Assembly (NCBI GenBank): GCA_902774845.1
Contig: CACYJU010000002.1
Span: forward strand, 124,001-188,000
Reading direction: 5' to 3'
DNA from: an uncultured Bacteroidota bacterium
GTDB lineage: Bacteria > Bacteroidota > Bacteroidia > Bacteroidales > P3
DNA: 64,000 nucleotides
Shown here: in pieces, positions 7,651 to 16,840 of the stretch
Layout of the letters: each line of letters opens with the position of its first letter
How positions within the stretch are numbered: the first letter of the stretch is position 1
Notes under the pieces: generated by a model
The model's database searches: none
The model's input: the letters and a program-made list of their open reading frames with translations, nothing else
Told to the model about the DNA's origin: nothing
Program-made: the position numbers and the translations under genes

Positions 7651-7711
7651 CTTGAAAATCAATATTTTGCAAATCGCTGTAGGGTTGTTTTGCAAAATAT
7701 TGTTTTTCAGG
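7651..7711. repeat. Long imperfect inverted repeat (about 23-bp arms)
   Basis: The left arm (7651-7673) begins CTTGAAAATCAATATTTTGC and the right arm (7688-7711) is its near reverse complement. The loop is about 14 bp. It could be a strong AT-rich hairpin or a remnant of a small mobile element. The word TTGATTTTCA recurs near 8168 and 22040. Confidence 0.65.
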
Positions 7712-7776
7712 AAGATAAATGGGTTCTTGGATTTATGGATGGGAGATGTCTGAAGTAAGAAGTAAGAGGGAAGATG

Positions 7777-7880
7777 GGTGAATGCGTAAATGCTTGAATG
7801 CGTTAATGTGTTAGTGGGGCTGGCGTGGGTGTAATGGTGTATTGGTGTAATCGTGTAATTGTGTTAATGTGTTAGTGGGG
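7777..7880. repeat. 8-bp-periodic repeat (TGNNTNAN and GTGTAATN octamers)
   Basis: The sequence reads as successive octamers such as TGCTTGAA, TGCGTTAA, TGTGTTAG, then GTGTAATG, GTGTATTG, GTGTAATC, GTGTAATT. The same type of phrase recurs near 8030-8050 and 8380-8410. It is the TG form, as in other 3' flanks of plus-strand genes. Confidence 0.6.
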
Positions 7881-8207
7881 GAAGAGGGAAGATGTAAGAA
7901 GTGTGATGTAAGAGGGAAGAGGGAAGAGGTCGGAGGTGATAATGTGTGAATTGCCTCCTTTCGGAGTCATTCTGCTTCGGTTCGAAAAAACAAGTGAGCT
8001 TGTTCTTTGCTCACCTTAATCGCAGAATTTGTGAATGCGTTAGTTAGGCTGGCGCAGTTGTGAAAGTTGGTATGGACAAAGTACACCCAAAGTAGTGCTT
8101 TGTCAATTTTTACTGTCAACCAAATCCAGCCGCAACGGCAACTGACTGACAACCTGGATTAGTTGTTGATTTTCAAGTTGCACTAAATCAATATATTATC
8201 AGTCCTG

Positions 8208-8262
8208 CTTCGACTTAGCTTCGATCGAGCTTCGATATAGGTTCGAATAAGCTTCGAGTCAG
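8208..8262. repeat. 11-bp tandem repeat, 5 units (CTTCGANNNAG)
   Basis: The units are CTTCGACTTAG, CTTCGATCGAG, CTTCGATATAG, GTTCGAATAAG and CTTCGAGTCAG, contiguous. The TTCGA core is constant and positions 7-9 vary. Confidence 0.85.
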
Positions 8263-8464
8263 CACCTACCTCGCTTTGACCTCGCAAGCACCATACCAGC
8301 CCTTCGGCACGGGTCGTATTGGAAGATGGAAGAGGGAGGAAGGAAGATGTAAGAAGTCAGAGGTCAGAAGGAAGAGGTGTTAATGAGCGAATGCTTGAAT
8401 GCGTTAGTGGGGCTGGCGCGGGTGGAGGCGGATATCCTGGAGGCTACGGATGTTCCGGATAAGT

Positions 8465-8651
8465 GATGGAGAAACCATAAAGAGGACATAAGCAAACCAT
8501 AAAGGAGACATAAGCAAACCATAAAGTAGACATAAAGGAGACATAAAGAAACCATAGAGAAGTGATAGAGAAACCATAGAGAAATGATAGAGAAATGATA
8601 GAGAAATGATAGAGAAGTGATAGAGAAATGATAGAGAAACGATAGAGAAAT
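8465..8651. repeat. 11-bp tandem repeat, 17 units (SATARAGRRRN)
   Basis: Seventeen contiguous 11-bp units run from GATGGAGAAAC to GATAGAGAAAT. The early units are of CATAAAG type and the later ones of GATAGAG type, so the array has drifted from one end to the other. No indel breaks the 11-bp phase. Confidence 0.9.
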
Positions 8652-8736
8652 ATATCGTTTCTCAGATACAACTCACTGTTCACTCACGCATTAACGCAAT
8701 TGTCTCACAATGACTCCGCAGGAGCCAATCACGCAA

Positions 8737-9903
8737 TCAATAGCAAGCTTTCAGGATGCTGAGGACTTCCTCGGTGGTGGGGACGTGGTAGCCGCCTATC
8801 TTGTTGACGCTGGCCGCTATGAGGGGTAACATCTGCTCGGTGCATCCTACATCACGGAGACGGCGCGGGATGCCGAGTTCGTCGATGAACCGGCTGAGGC
8901 AGTCGATACCTTCGGTGGCTATCTGCAGGTCGCTCTTGCCAGCGGGGTCCACATGCCAGATATTCTTGGCGAAACGCACGAACCGGTGGAGTCCGTAAGG
9001 CATGATAAGACGATAATAGGGTATGGACACTATGGCGAGGCCTATGCCGTGGGGACAGTCGCAGTAGGCTCCCACCTGATGCTCTATCTGATGCACCTCC
9101 CAGTCTTGTTTCTTCGAGACGGCGAGTATCTTGTTCAACCCCATAGTGGCGCACCACATGATATTGCTGCGCGCTTCGTAGTAGTGGGGGTTGAGGAGTG
9201 CCTGACGACTGGCAGAGATGAGTGCCAGCATGTCGCCTTCGAGCAGGTAGTCGCTCACACAGTCGTCGTCGCCTCCGAAATACTGCTCCATAAGGTGTGA
9301 GAAGATGTCGAAGATGCCGCTCACCATCTGCGTCTTGGGTACGGAATAGGTGAACTCGGGGTTGAGTATCGAGAATCGGGGAGAGGCCACCTCCATCGGG
9401 AAGATATGCCCCTCTTTCTTGCGGAGCGCTTCGTTGGTGATGACCGAGCCGGAGTTCATCTCAGAGGCGGTGCCGGTCATGGTGAGGATGGTGCCGACGG
9501 GCACGACCTTCGACGGCACGGGGAGGTTCTTTATCCAGAAATGCTCCCAGGGGTCGTCGTCGCAGTAGGCGCTGCAGGCTATGGCTTTGGAACAGTCGAT
9601 GACGGAGCCGCCACCGACGGCGAGGATGAGGTCGACATTATGCTCTCTCACGAGACGGCATCCTTCCAAGACCTGTGTGTAACGAGGGTTGGAGTTGATG
9701 CCAGCAAGCTCGCATACGCTCTTGCCACATTGTTTCAGGGTCTCCATGACGGTGTCGTAGAGACCGGTCTTCTTGATGGAGTTCTTGCCGTAGACGAGCA
9801 TCACATTCTTGCCGTAGAGGGCCAGTTCGTCGGCGAGGTGGTTCATCGCGGTGCGACCAAAATGGATGCGCGTGGGGTTCTGAAAGGTGAAATCGATATT
9901 CAT
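8737..9903 (-). CDS. Iron-containing alcohol dehydrogenase (YqhD/butanol dehydrogenase type)
   Basis: The protein has 388 residues, the normal length for group III metal-dependent alcohol dehydrogenases, which reduce aldehydes to alcohols with NAD(P)H. The nucleotide-binding motif GGGSVID is at about 97-103. The likely metal ligands are D199, H203, H271 and H285, with the same spacings as the Asp-His-His-His set of YqhD. The soluble enzyme may serve fermentation or aldehyde detoxification. It lies downstream of the YiiX-like gene on the same strand, separated by about 90 bp containing 8-bp-periodic repeats (TATCAACN type on the coding strand). Confidence 0.93.
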   Translation of the reverse strand: MNIDFTFQNPTRIHFGRTAMNHLADELALYGKNVMLVYGKNSIKKTGLYDTVMETLKQCGKSVCELAGINSNPRYTQVLEGCRLVREHNVDLILAVGGGSVIDCSKAIACSAYCDDDPWEHFWIKNLPVPSKVVPVGTILTMTGTASEMNSGSVITNEALRKKEGHIFPMEVASPRFSILNPEFTYSVPKTQMVSGIFDIFSHLMEQYFGGDDDCVSDYLLEGDMLALISASRQALLNPHYYEARSNIMWCATMGLNKILAVSKKQDWEVHQIEHQVGAYCDCPHGIGLAIVSIPYYRLIMPYGLHRFVRFAKNIWHVDPAGKSDLQIATEGIDCLSRFIDELGIPRRLRDVGCTEQMLPLIAASVNKIGGYHVPTTEEVLSILKACY

Positions 9904-9996
9904 AGAAGTTGATATGTTTTATGTTGATAGGTTGATAAGTAAAAAAGTTTCGCTTCGCTTGAAAGGTTGAAAGTTTAAAAGGTATGAGGCAACTGA

Positions 9997-10668
9997 CTAC
10001 TGACCACTGACCGCTATCAGGCGCTCGTCTCGGGCCATGGCGTTGGGGTTGGTGCCTTCGACATCCTGCGGGATAGGCATGCCTATGCGGGAGAAGAGCC
10101 ATATCCAGTAGGGCGGGAAGGAGCCGTCGGCAGAGCGGAAATTCATCGGTGCCGAGGGGAAAATCTTCGTTCCGTGCTCGTCGAGGTAGGCGTTCCAGAC
10201 CAGCTCGCTGCAGTACTGCTCGTCGTTGTCTGGGAGGAACGAGAGGTCGTAACCACGCCCTACATACTGCTTGGCGTTGGAAACCCACTGGTCACGCTGC
10301 TTGTTGTCCTTGAGCCGCTTGACGACGAAGAGGGGATAGTCGCCACTCTTCAGCCGGAACTCCTCTTTCATGGTGTCGAGAGGATAGCGAGCCACACCGT
10401 GTTTGAGGGTGGCGTCAATGACGAAGGTGGTGTCGGCCGACTGCTCGAGGATGGCTACGTGGATGTAGTTGACCTGATCCTCATCGCCGGTGGCGGCCAC
10501 GATAGCGTCGGACATGGAGGCGGAGTCGCCTTCGACGGTATAGTCGAGCGGGAGTCCGACAAAGAGAAGGTCGCCCGACTGGATGCCAGAAGGAGCTTGC
10601 CTGCAGGAGGCCAGGACAAACACCAGAGCCAGCATGAGCGTCAAACGCAGAGTGAAAGGGTATTTCAT
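9997..10668 (-). CDS. YiiX/YebB-like NlpC/P60-type cysteine hydrolase lipoprotein
   Basis: The protein starts MKYPFTLRL and has a lipobox ending FVLASC, so it is a lipoprotein of about 223 residues. The body matches the permuted papain-like family of E. coli YiiX: SGDLLFVGLPLD, then VNYIHVAIL with the likely catalytic histidine, and later QYCSELVWNAY with the likely catalytic cysteine. Family members hydrolyse amide bonds in cell-wall peptides or acylated substrates; the substrate here is unknown. The start at 10668 is chosen because a -7 box lies at 10696-10703 and the next upstream start (10707) would lie behind it. Confidence 0.82.
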   Translation of the reverse strand: MKYPFTLRLTLMLALVFVLASCRQAPSGIQSGDLLFVGLPLDYTVEGDSASMSDAIVAATGDEDQVNYIHVAILEQSADTTFVIDATLKHGVARYPLDTMKEEFRLKSGDYPLFVVKRLKDNKQRDQWVSNAKQYVGRGYDLSFLPDNDEQYCSELVWNAYLDEHGTKIFPSAPMNFRSADGSFPPYWIWLFSRIGMPIPQDVEGTNPNAMARDERLIAVSGQ

Positions 10669-10695
10669 GGTAATCAGGACATTGATTAGAGATTG

Positions 10696-10703
10696 CAAAT
10701 ATA
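10696..10703 (-). promoter_or_regulatory. -7 box (TATATTTG) of the YiiX-like gene
   Basis: The box TATATTTG followed by CA reads on the minus strand 28 bp before the chosen ATG. It is divergent from the plus-strand promoter at 10822-10853. Confidence 0.5.
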
Positions 10704-10821
10704 GCAAATTTGCAGAAAACGGTGAGGTTTTTTATCTGTTTTTGGCCAAAGCGGAGAGGTGTAAAAAGAGGGAAAACGGTCGGGTGACGGAAGGGCTAAA
10801 ACAAAAAAACTCACTAAAATG

Positions 10822-10853
10822 TTGCTTATTTATAAAAATATTTCGTACCTTTG
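10822..10853 (+). promoter_or_regulatory. Bacteroidota promoter: TTG, 21 bp, TACCTTTG
   Basis: A -33-like TTG (10822-10824) and the -7 box TACCTTTG (10846-10853) are separated by 21 bp. The start codon of the next gene follows about 33 bp later. Confidence 0.6.
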
Positions 10854-10886
10854 CGGTGACAATAATAATCGATAAAAAGAACTACA

Positions 10887-11516
10887 ATGAAGAAACTATT
10901 GCTTTCATTACTACTGATTTCCGCAATCTTGGGTGTAAAAGCACAGGAATATGTCATACCCGAAGAGAAATGGAACTACGAGGAGATATCGGGTAATAAC
11001 TACCACGGATATTCGTTCCACAAGAACTGGAATGTGAACTTTATGGTTGAAAACCAGGAGGGTCGCTACACCCCGACAGATATCGACATCGCCAAGGCGG
11101 AGCGTCTGATACAAAAGAAGATTGCCTACGTGAACCGCAACCACGAGAACCAGGAAGGCCGCTGCCCTATCATCGACGAGCACATGCACAGATATGAGCG
11201 TCAGTATGTGGGGTTCGTGGACCTGAACGGTGCTCATATCGTGTGGGTGAACTTTCTGTGGGACGACACGCCGCAGGCTCTCCTGAAGAAAGACATAGTG
11301 ATGACCTCGGGCGGCTGTGGAAGATACTGGTGCATCAAGTGCAACCTAGACACAGAGAAGGTGTATGGACTGGAAGTGAACGAGCCGGGCGAGGTGAAAT
11401 ACCTGCCGAAAACCGCGAAGAAAAAACCCAGAATCAGCAAGCCAAAGAGCGACTACAACCCGCAGAGAATACGTAAGACCGGTATAATACACACCAACGC
11501 CGAAAAAAAATTCTAA
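10887..11516 (+). CDS. Secreted protein of unknown function
   Basis: The protein has 209 residues and a clear signal peptide (KKLLLSLLLISAILGVKA, cleaved before QEYVIP). The mature part has two cysteines close together (GGCGRYWCIKC) and a very basic C-terminal tail (KKKPRISKPKSDYNPQR). No family was recognised. A good promoter precedes it. It is a single-gene unit, followed by an 8-bp repeat and then the GtrA gene. Confidence 0.7.
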   Translation: MKKLLLSLLLISAILGVKAQEYVIPEEKWNYEEISGNNYHGYSFHKNWNVNFMVENQEGRYTPTDIDIAKAERLIQKKIAYVNRNHENQEGRCPIIDEHMHRYERQYVGFVDLNGAHIVWVNFLWDDTPQALLKKDIVMTSGGCGRYWCIKCNLDTEKVYGLEVNEPGEVKYLPKTAKKKPRISKPKSDYNPQRIRKTGIIHTNAEKKF

Positions 11517-11519
11517 TAG

Positions 11520-11590
11520 ATTGCTTGATTGTCTGAATGCTTGAGTGCTTGATTGCGTAAGTGGTTGATTGGATGTCTTAGTGACACAAT
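11520..11590. repeat. 8-bp-periodic intergenic repeat (TGNNTNAN)
   Basis: The octamers TGCTTGAT, TGTCTGAA, TGCTTGAG, TGCTTGAT, TGCGTAAG, TGGTTGAT lie in phase. It is the TG form, immediately 3' of a plus-strand gene. Confidence 0.7.
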
Positions 11591-11608
11591 AATAAATCCC
11601 CCAATACA

Positions 11609-12067
11609 ATGGCCATATCCAGAGAGTTTATCCGCAAGTTTGTCCGCTTCGCTATAGTGGGAGCGTCGGGGATGGTTGTGGACTATGGCTTTCTGGTGCT
11701 GTTCGTGCAGGTGTGCGGATGGCCGGGACTGGTGTCGAACGCACTGAGCTTCACGCTGGCTGCATCGTGGAACTATATGCTGAACCGAGTGTGGACCTTC
11801 GGCAGCAAGGAAGAGAAAGTGGGGAAAGAGTATGCCAAGTTCTTCACCGTTTCGGTGATAGGGTTAGGAATAAGCACGCTTACGATATGGTTGATAGTGA
11901 AACTTATCCCCAGCTGGAGTGAAGAGTCGGGCGAGGGGTTTGTTGTGGCGGGTGTGACCGTGCTGTGGTTCTATGTGGCGAAGGCGATATCGATAGCCAT
12001 CACGATGTTGTGGAATTTCTTTGCAAATTATCTTTACACGTTCAGAAGGGAGACAGGTGAGCGATAA
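11609..12067 (+). CDS. GtrA family membrane protein
   Basis: The protein has 152 residues and four predicted membrane segments (about 13-33, 40-60, 80-100, 112-140). The opening FIRKFVRFAIVGASGMVVDYG, the internal LSFTLAASWNYMLNRVWTF and the closing WNFFANYLYTF are typical of the GtrA/DPMS flippase family. These proteins help move or use polyprenyl-linked sugars for cell-surface glycosylation. No glycosyltransferase is directly adjacent, although one lies 4.7 kb downstream. Confidence 0.9.
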   Translation: MAISREFIRKFVRFAIVGASGMVVDYGFLVLFVQVCGWPGLVSNALSFTLAASWNYMLNRVWTFGSKEEKVGKEYAKFFTVSVIGLGISTLTIWLIVKLIPSWSEESGEGFVVAGVTVLWFYVAKAISIAITMLWNFFANYLYTFRRETGER

Positions 12068-12103
12068 TTTGTAAACCGAAAGAACTAAAAAAACAAAAAT
12101 ATC

Positions 12104-15100
12104 ATGAAACGATTACTATTCCTTCTGGTTTTCATCAGCACCGTATTGATGGGCAGCGCCCAGGTGCGTATCCAGTTTGAGCAGTGTGACCGCTCAATGG
12201 AAATGGCCATCTCACAGGCAGTGTCCATCGACCGCCGTGACGGATGTGTTTACACGGCATACGCCAACCCGCAGGAGCTGGCTGCATTCGAGGCCTTGGG
12301 GATTCCCTACGAGATTGTGCCCAAAGAAGGTTCAAACTCTATGAGGAAAGCCACCATAAGTGCTGCAACCACCATAGAGCAGATGGCCGGATGGAATATG
12401 TATCCAAGCTACAGCGTCTATATGCAGATGATGCAGAACTGGGTCGCAGCCTATCCGAAGCTGTGCAAGATAGACACTATCAGTCCGACGACTACCAACG
12501 GTCACAAGATCATCTGTCTGAAGATATCGGATAACGTAGATGACGAAGAGGCGGAGCCGGAGTTCTTCTATATGTCGAGTATGCACGGCGACGAGGTGAC
12601 GGGATTCTACTTCCTGTTGAGAATGATAGACACGTTGCTGACGAGCTACAACGTAGACCCGACGCTGACCAACCTGGTGAACACCACGCAGATATATATC
12701 TGCCCTGATGCCAACCCCGACGGCACTTACCACAATGGCGACAACATCATTTACAAACCCAATAACACATCAGACCTCACTGGAAGGTATAACGGCAACG
12801 GTATCGACCTGAACCGCACATACCCCAACCCGTTCAGCAATACCGCATACCAGACTCAGTACAACAATACTCAGCAGGAGAACAAGGACATGATACAATA
12901 CATGAACGCCCACCACTTTGTGATGGCGGCCTGTATGCACGGCGGAGCTGAAATACTGAACTTCCCGTGGGACAGCTATACCTCATCGCAGAGGTCGCTT
13001 GCTGACGCATCATGGTGGACTGCAATGGGTAACCGCTTTGTGGCAACACTGCGCCAATATACCGGAGCAGCCAGCAACAACACGTTCCCAGGCAACTTGT
13101 ATCGCACAGAACGTATCGGTAGCGGATGGAATCCGCCATACACTGAGCAGTGTTTTGGTGGCGACTGGTATGCCATCTCAGGTGGATGGCAGGACTACTC
13201 GAACTGGTACAACCACATTAGAGCTTTCACTATCGAGGTGTCGCGCACCAAATGTCCTGAGATTTCAGGCACCCAGGGCGTGAAGAACTACTGGTATTAC
13301 CAGAAAGAACCACTTATCAACCTTATCAAAGAGGTGCATGAGGGAGTGCATGGTTTCGTGGTGGACTCTGTCACCCGTGAGCCGCTGAGAGCTTTCATCG
13401 AGGTGGTAGACCACGACCGCGACAGCTCGCAGATATACAGCCGTCGTGGATTGGGCGACTACTACCGTCCTATCGCCAACGGCACCTATTCGTTCCGCGC
13501 CTCCTGCCCGGGATATATCACCAAGACCTACACTAACGTGACCGCCACCTACGGCACACCTACCGACCTGCTTATAGAGCTGGTGCCCGAAGGATGGGTA
13601 CCGGTGAGCTACACCATCACCGTGCAGAGCGAAGACAACGCGAAAGGTACGGTTGACGGCGGCGGAGTGTACCTCGGAGGTCAGTACGCTACCATCGGCG
13701 CCACCGCCAATACCGGTTACGAGTTTGACCACTGGAACGACGGCAACACCGACAACCCGCGCACATTCACCGTCACAGGCGACGCTACATATACCGCCTA
13801 CTTCACAGCTCAGACATTCGACATCACCGTGGAGAGCGAAGACAACGCGAAAGGTACGGTGACCGGCGGTGGAGAGTTCGGCTACGGCAGCACAACGCAG
13901 ATATCGGCCACGGCAAACGAGCACTACACTTTCGCACGCTGGAACGACAACAACACCGACAACCCACGTACGATAACGGTAACCGAAGATGCCACCTATA
14001 CGGCTTACTTCGACGCCAACAACTATACCATCACCGTCAATCCGAACAACGGTGCCTATGGTAGCACGAGCGGTACGGGCAGCTACGCCTACGGCAGCAC
14101 CACGCAGATCTCGGCAACCCCGAATACCGGATATGAGTTCGTCAGATGGAACGACAATAACCCCGAAAACCCGCGTACGATAACCATCACGGGAGCTGCA
14201 ACCTATACGGCTGTCTTCGCCCCGATACAGTATGTACTCACCGTGGTGAGTGAAAATAACGCCAAAGGTACGGTGACCGGTGGTGGCACCTACGACTATG
14301 GTACCAACGTCACCATCAGCGCCACACCGACAGCGCACCACACCTTCGCACAATGGAACGACAACAACACCGAGAGAACCCGTATAGTCACGGTGACCGG
14401 CAACGCAACCTACACCGCCTACTTCAACACCGACACCTACACCGTCACGACCGCGTCGAACAACAACGCCTACGGTACGGTCTCTGGTGCAGGCACCTAC
14501 GAGTATAACACTAACGTCACGGTAACAGCTAACCCCACAACAGGATATGAGTTCGCCCACTGGCAGGATGGAAACACCCAGAACCCACGTACGTTCGCTT
14601 TGGTGCAGGACACTAACTTCATCGCCACCTTCGAGGCTGGCATGTTTAACATCACCGTCAACCCGAACAACGCCTCCTACGGCAGCACGAGCGGTACGGG
14701 CAGCTACGCCTACGGCAGCTCAGTGAGCATTGGAGCCACTGCCAACGAAGGCTACCACTTCGTGGAATGGAACGACCATAACACCGATAACCCACGCAGT
14801 GTGACGGTATCTGGCAATGTCACCTACACCGCCACCTTCGCCATTAACAGCTACACTATCAATATCAGTGCCAACAACGCCTCGTTCGGCAGCACGACAG
14901 GTAGCGGCACTTACACCCACGGACAGACCGTCACCACCACCGCCTCGCCGAACAGCGGATATGAGTTCATCCAGTGGAGCAATGGCGAGACCGCCAATCC
15001 CTATACCTTCACCGCAACCCAGAACCTGACCCTCGTGGCACAGTTCGCCGAAGAGCATCACGACCCGGTCTATTACACCGTCACCGTGGTGAGCGCCAAC

Positions 15101-16768
15101 AACGCCATGGGTAGCGCCGCTGGCGGCGGAGTGTATGAGGAGTATACCCCAATACAGATTTCAGCTACCGCCAACAACGGATACGGCTTCGAACGCTGGA
15201 ACGACAACAACACCGACAACCCACGCACCATCACCGTCACCGGCGACATCACCTATACAGCTTACTTCACGGCTAACAGCTACACTATCACCGTGAATCC
15301 CGATGACGTGGCACACGGCATCACTAACGGAGGCGGCACCTACGATTTTGGCACCACAGCCACTATCTCAGCTACCGCTGCCGAAGGTTATCACTTCACC
15401 CAGTGGAACGACGGCAACACGCAGAACCCGCGCACCGTCAACGTAACAGGTAACGCCACCTACACCGCCATGTTCGCATTGAACAACTATCAGGTTGTGG
15501 TGAACCCGAACAATGCAGCCTACGGCAGCACCACCGGAAGCGGCAGCTACAACTACGGAACACAGATAACCATCTCGGCAACCCCGAACATCGGATATGA
15601 GTTTACCCAGTGGAACGATGGCAACACGCAGAACCCGCGTACCGTCACCGTCACTGGCAACGCCACCTATACCGCTACGTTCACCGCCCTGTCTTACACC
15701 CTTACGGTAGTGCCCGACAACAACAACCACGGCAGCACGACAGGATCGGGCACCTATACCTACGGAGCTACCGCCACCCTGACGGCCAGCGCCGCCGAAG
15801 GTTATACCTTCCAGCGTTGGAACGACGGCAATACGCAGGCTACCCGCACCGTTACGGTCATGGGTGACGCCATCTACACAGCTTACTTTGTGACCAACAG
15901 CTACCAGATAACCGTGACCGCCAACAATCCGGCATACGGTAACACCACAGGTAGCGGCGCATACAGCTACGGCGAGCAGGTGTCCATCAGCGCAACTGCA
16001 AGTGAAGGTCACACCTTCAGTCAGTGGGATGACGGCAACACGCAGAACCCCCGCACCATCACCGTCACAGGTAGCGCTACCTACACTGCTATCTTCACCA
16101 CCAACGCATACCAGCTGACGGTAGTGCCCGACGAGACCAGTCACGGTACCACCACCGGTAGCGGCACTTACGACTATGGCACACATGTGAGCATCTCGGC
16201 CACCGCTGCCGACGGCTACCGCTTCCGCGCATGGAACGACGGCAACACATATCCTATCCGCACCGTCGTCGTTGAGGGCAACGAGACCTATACTGCATAC
16301 TTCGACGCCATCGAATATCAGGTAGAGGTGAGACCCAACAACACGATCTGTGGCAGCACGACAGGTAGCGGCACCTACAGTTACATGGATGAGGTGACAG
16401 CCACCGCCACCCCAGCGGCAGGCTTCGTCTTCGACCACTGGAGCGACGGCAGCACTGAGAACCCATACGTGTTCAACGTCACCCACAATATCACCCTCAT
16501 AGCTGTGTTCGTCTCCGACGGAAGCAGTGAGGAAGGTATAGACGACATTGAGACACTCAACTACAGCATCTATCCCAACCCGACCACCGGCAAGGTGAAC
16601 ATACAGTCCACCACCGTGGAGAACGAGCCTATGAAGCTGTACAACCTCTACGGCCAGCTGCTGCAGACCCTGCCGGCAGGAAGCACCGAGGTTGACCTCA
16701 GCGGATACGCCAAGGGAACATACTTCCTGCGTATCGGCTCACATTCGGTCAAGCTGGTGAAGATGTAA
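12104..16768 (+). CDS. Secreted M14 zinc carboxypeptidase with 14 InlB-B-like repeats and T9SS sorting domain
   Basis: The protein has 1554 residues. Signal peptide 1-19. The M14 domain spans about 95-400, with zinc ligands H161 and E164 (SMHGDE), H279 (CMHGGAE), the substrate residues N237-R238 (DLNRTYP) and the catalytic glutamate E378 (FTIEVSR). A carboxypeptidase-regulatory-like beta domain follows (about 412-497: HGFVVDSVTREPLRAFIEV). Then come 14 tandem repeats of about 69 residues (500-1470), each with WNDGNT-NPRT and TYTAYF signatures, of the divergent InlB B-repeat type. The end (about 1485-1554: YSIYPNPTTGKVNI ... GTYFLRI) is a type A T9SS sorting domain, so it should be exported by the SprA translocon and attached to the surface. 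It probably trims peptides outside the cell. It is a single-gene unit ending in a terminator-like hairpin. Confidence 0.95.
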   Translation: MKRLLFLLVFISTVLMGSAQVRIQFEQCDRSMEMAISQAVSIDRRDGCVYTAYANPQELAAFEALGIPYEIVPKEGSNSMRKATISAATTIEQMAGWNMYPSYSVYMQMMQNWVAAYPKLCKIDTISPTTTNGHKIICLKISDNVDDEEAEPEFFYMSSMHGDEVTGFYFLLRMIDTLLTSYNVDPTLTNLVNTTQIYICPDANPDGTYHNGDNIIYKPNNTSDLTGRYNGNGIDLNRTYPNPFSNTAYQTQYNNTQQENKDMIQYMNAHHFVMAACMHGGAEILNFPWDSYTSSQRSLADASWWTAMGNRFVATLRQYTGAASNNTFPGNLYRTERIGSGWNPPYTEQCFGGDWYAISGGWQDYSNWYNHIRAFTIEVSRTKCPEISGTQGVKNYWYYQKEPLINLIKEVHEGVHGFVVDSVTREPLRAFIEVVDHDRDSSQIYSRRGLGDYYRPIANGTYSFRASCPGYITKTYTNVTATYGTPTDLLIELVPEGWVPVSYTITVQSEDNAKGTVDGGGVYLGGQYATIGATANTGYEFDHWNDGNTDNPRTFTVTGDATYTAYFTAQTFDITVESEDNAKGTVTGGGEFGYGSTTQISATANEHYTFARWNDNNTDNPRTITVTEDATYTAYFDANNYTITVNPNNGAYGSTSGTGSYAYGSTTQISATPNTGYEFVRWNDNNPENPRTITITGAATYTAVFAPIQYVLTVVSENNAKGTVTGGGTYDYGTNVTISATPTAHHTFAQWNDNNTERTRIVTVTGNATYTAYFNTDTYTVTTASNNNAYGTVSGAGTYEYNTNVTVTANPTTGYEFAHWQDGNTQNPRTFALVQDTNFIATFEAGMFNITVNPNNASYGSTSGTGSYAYGSSVSIGATANEGYHFVEWNDHNTDNPRSVTVSGNVTYTATFAINSYTINISANNASFGSTTGSGTYTHGQTVTTTASPNSGYEFIQWSNGETANPYTFTATQNLTLVAQFAEEHHDPVYYTVTVVSANNAMGSAAGGGVYEEYTPIQISATANNGYGFERWNDNNTDNPRTITVTGDITYTAYFTANSYTITVNPDDVAHGITNGGGTYDFGTTATISATAAEGYHFTQWNDGNTQNPRTVNVTGNATYTAMFALNNYQVVVNPNNAAYGSTTGSGSYNYGTQITISATPNIGYEFTQWNDGNTQNPRTVTVTGNATYTATFTALSYTLTVVPDNNNHGSTTGSGTYTYGATATLTASAAEGYTFQRWNDGNTQATRTVTVMGDAIYTAYFVTNSYQITVTANNPAYGNTTGSGAYSYGEQVSISATASEGHTFSQWDDGNTQNPRTITVTGSATYTAIFTTNAYQLTVVPDETSHGTTTGSGTYDYGTHVSISATAADGYRFRAWNDGNTYPIRTVVVEGNETYTAYFDAIEYQVEVRPNNTICGSTTGSGTYSYMDEVTATATPAAGFVFDHWSDGSTENPYVFNVTHNITLIAVFVSDGSSEEGIDDIETLNYSIYPNPTTGKVNIQSTTVENEPMKLYNLYGQLLQTLPAGSTEVDLSGYAKGTYFLRIGSHSVKLVKM
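13603..16515 (+). repeat. 14 tandem coding repeats of about 207 bp
   Basis: The repeats code for 14 copies of a 69-residue beta-rich unit. Several copies (for example units 2, 3 and 6) share long near-identical stretches, so recent copying is likely. The long minus-strand open frames opposite this region are by-products of the repeat codon pattern. Confidence 0.9.
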
Positions 16769-16790
16769 TATTGTGATATTACACTACATG

Positions 16791-16825
16791 GAGGGCACGG
16801 GCAAATACCTGTGCCCTCTGTTTTA
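16791..16825 (+). terminator. Hairpin terminator after the M14 gene
   Basis: The arms GAGGGCACGG and CCTGTGCCCTC close a short loop, followed by TGTTTTAT. The hairpin lies 22 bp after the stop codon. A GTG at 16811 that could open the next gene lies inside it. Confidence 0.7.
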
Positions 16826-16840
16826 TCCGACTGTCAAACG

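Larger units (their letters stand above)
7337..8736. other. 1.4-kb non-coding region of short-period repeats
   Basis: No convincing gene was found. The region holds the second 82-bp repeat, three 11-bp tandem arrays, a long inverted repeat, several stretches of 8-bp periodicity, and purine-rich variants of AAGAGGGAAGA. Short frames here are repeat-driven. It separates the Rhs-tip array from the chromosomal alcohol dehydrogenase gene, and the flanking genes are convergent. Confidence 0.7.

Noticed and set aside
8200..8300. tRNA-like GGTTCGAAT motif
   Set aside because: It is a unit of the CTTCGA 11-bp array; no cloverleaf can be drawn around it.
13265..14560. 431-codon open frame on the minus strand
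   Set aside because: It lies opposite the repeats of the M14 protein; the repeat codon pattern keeps the opposite strand open. No start signal or domain was found.
16811..16840. GTG start for the glycosyltransferase
   Set aside because: It lies inside the terminator stem of the previous gene; the ATG at 16841 opens directly on the GT-A fold.
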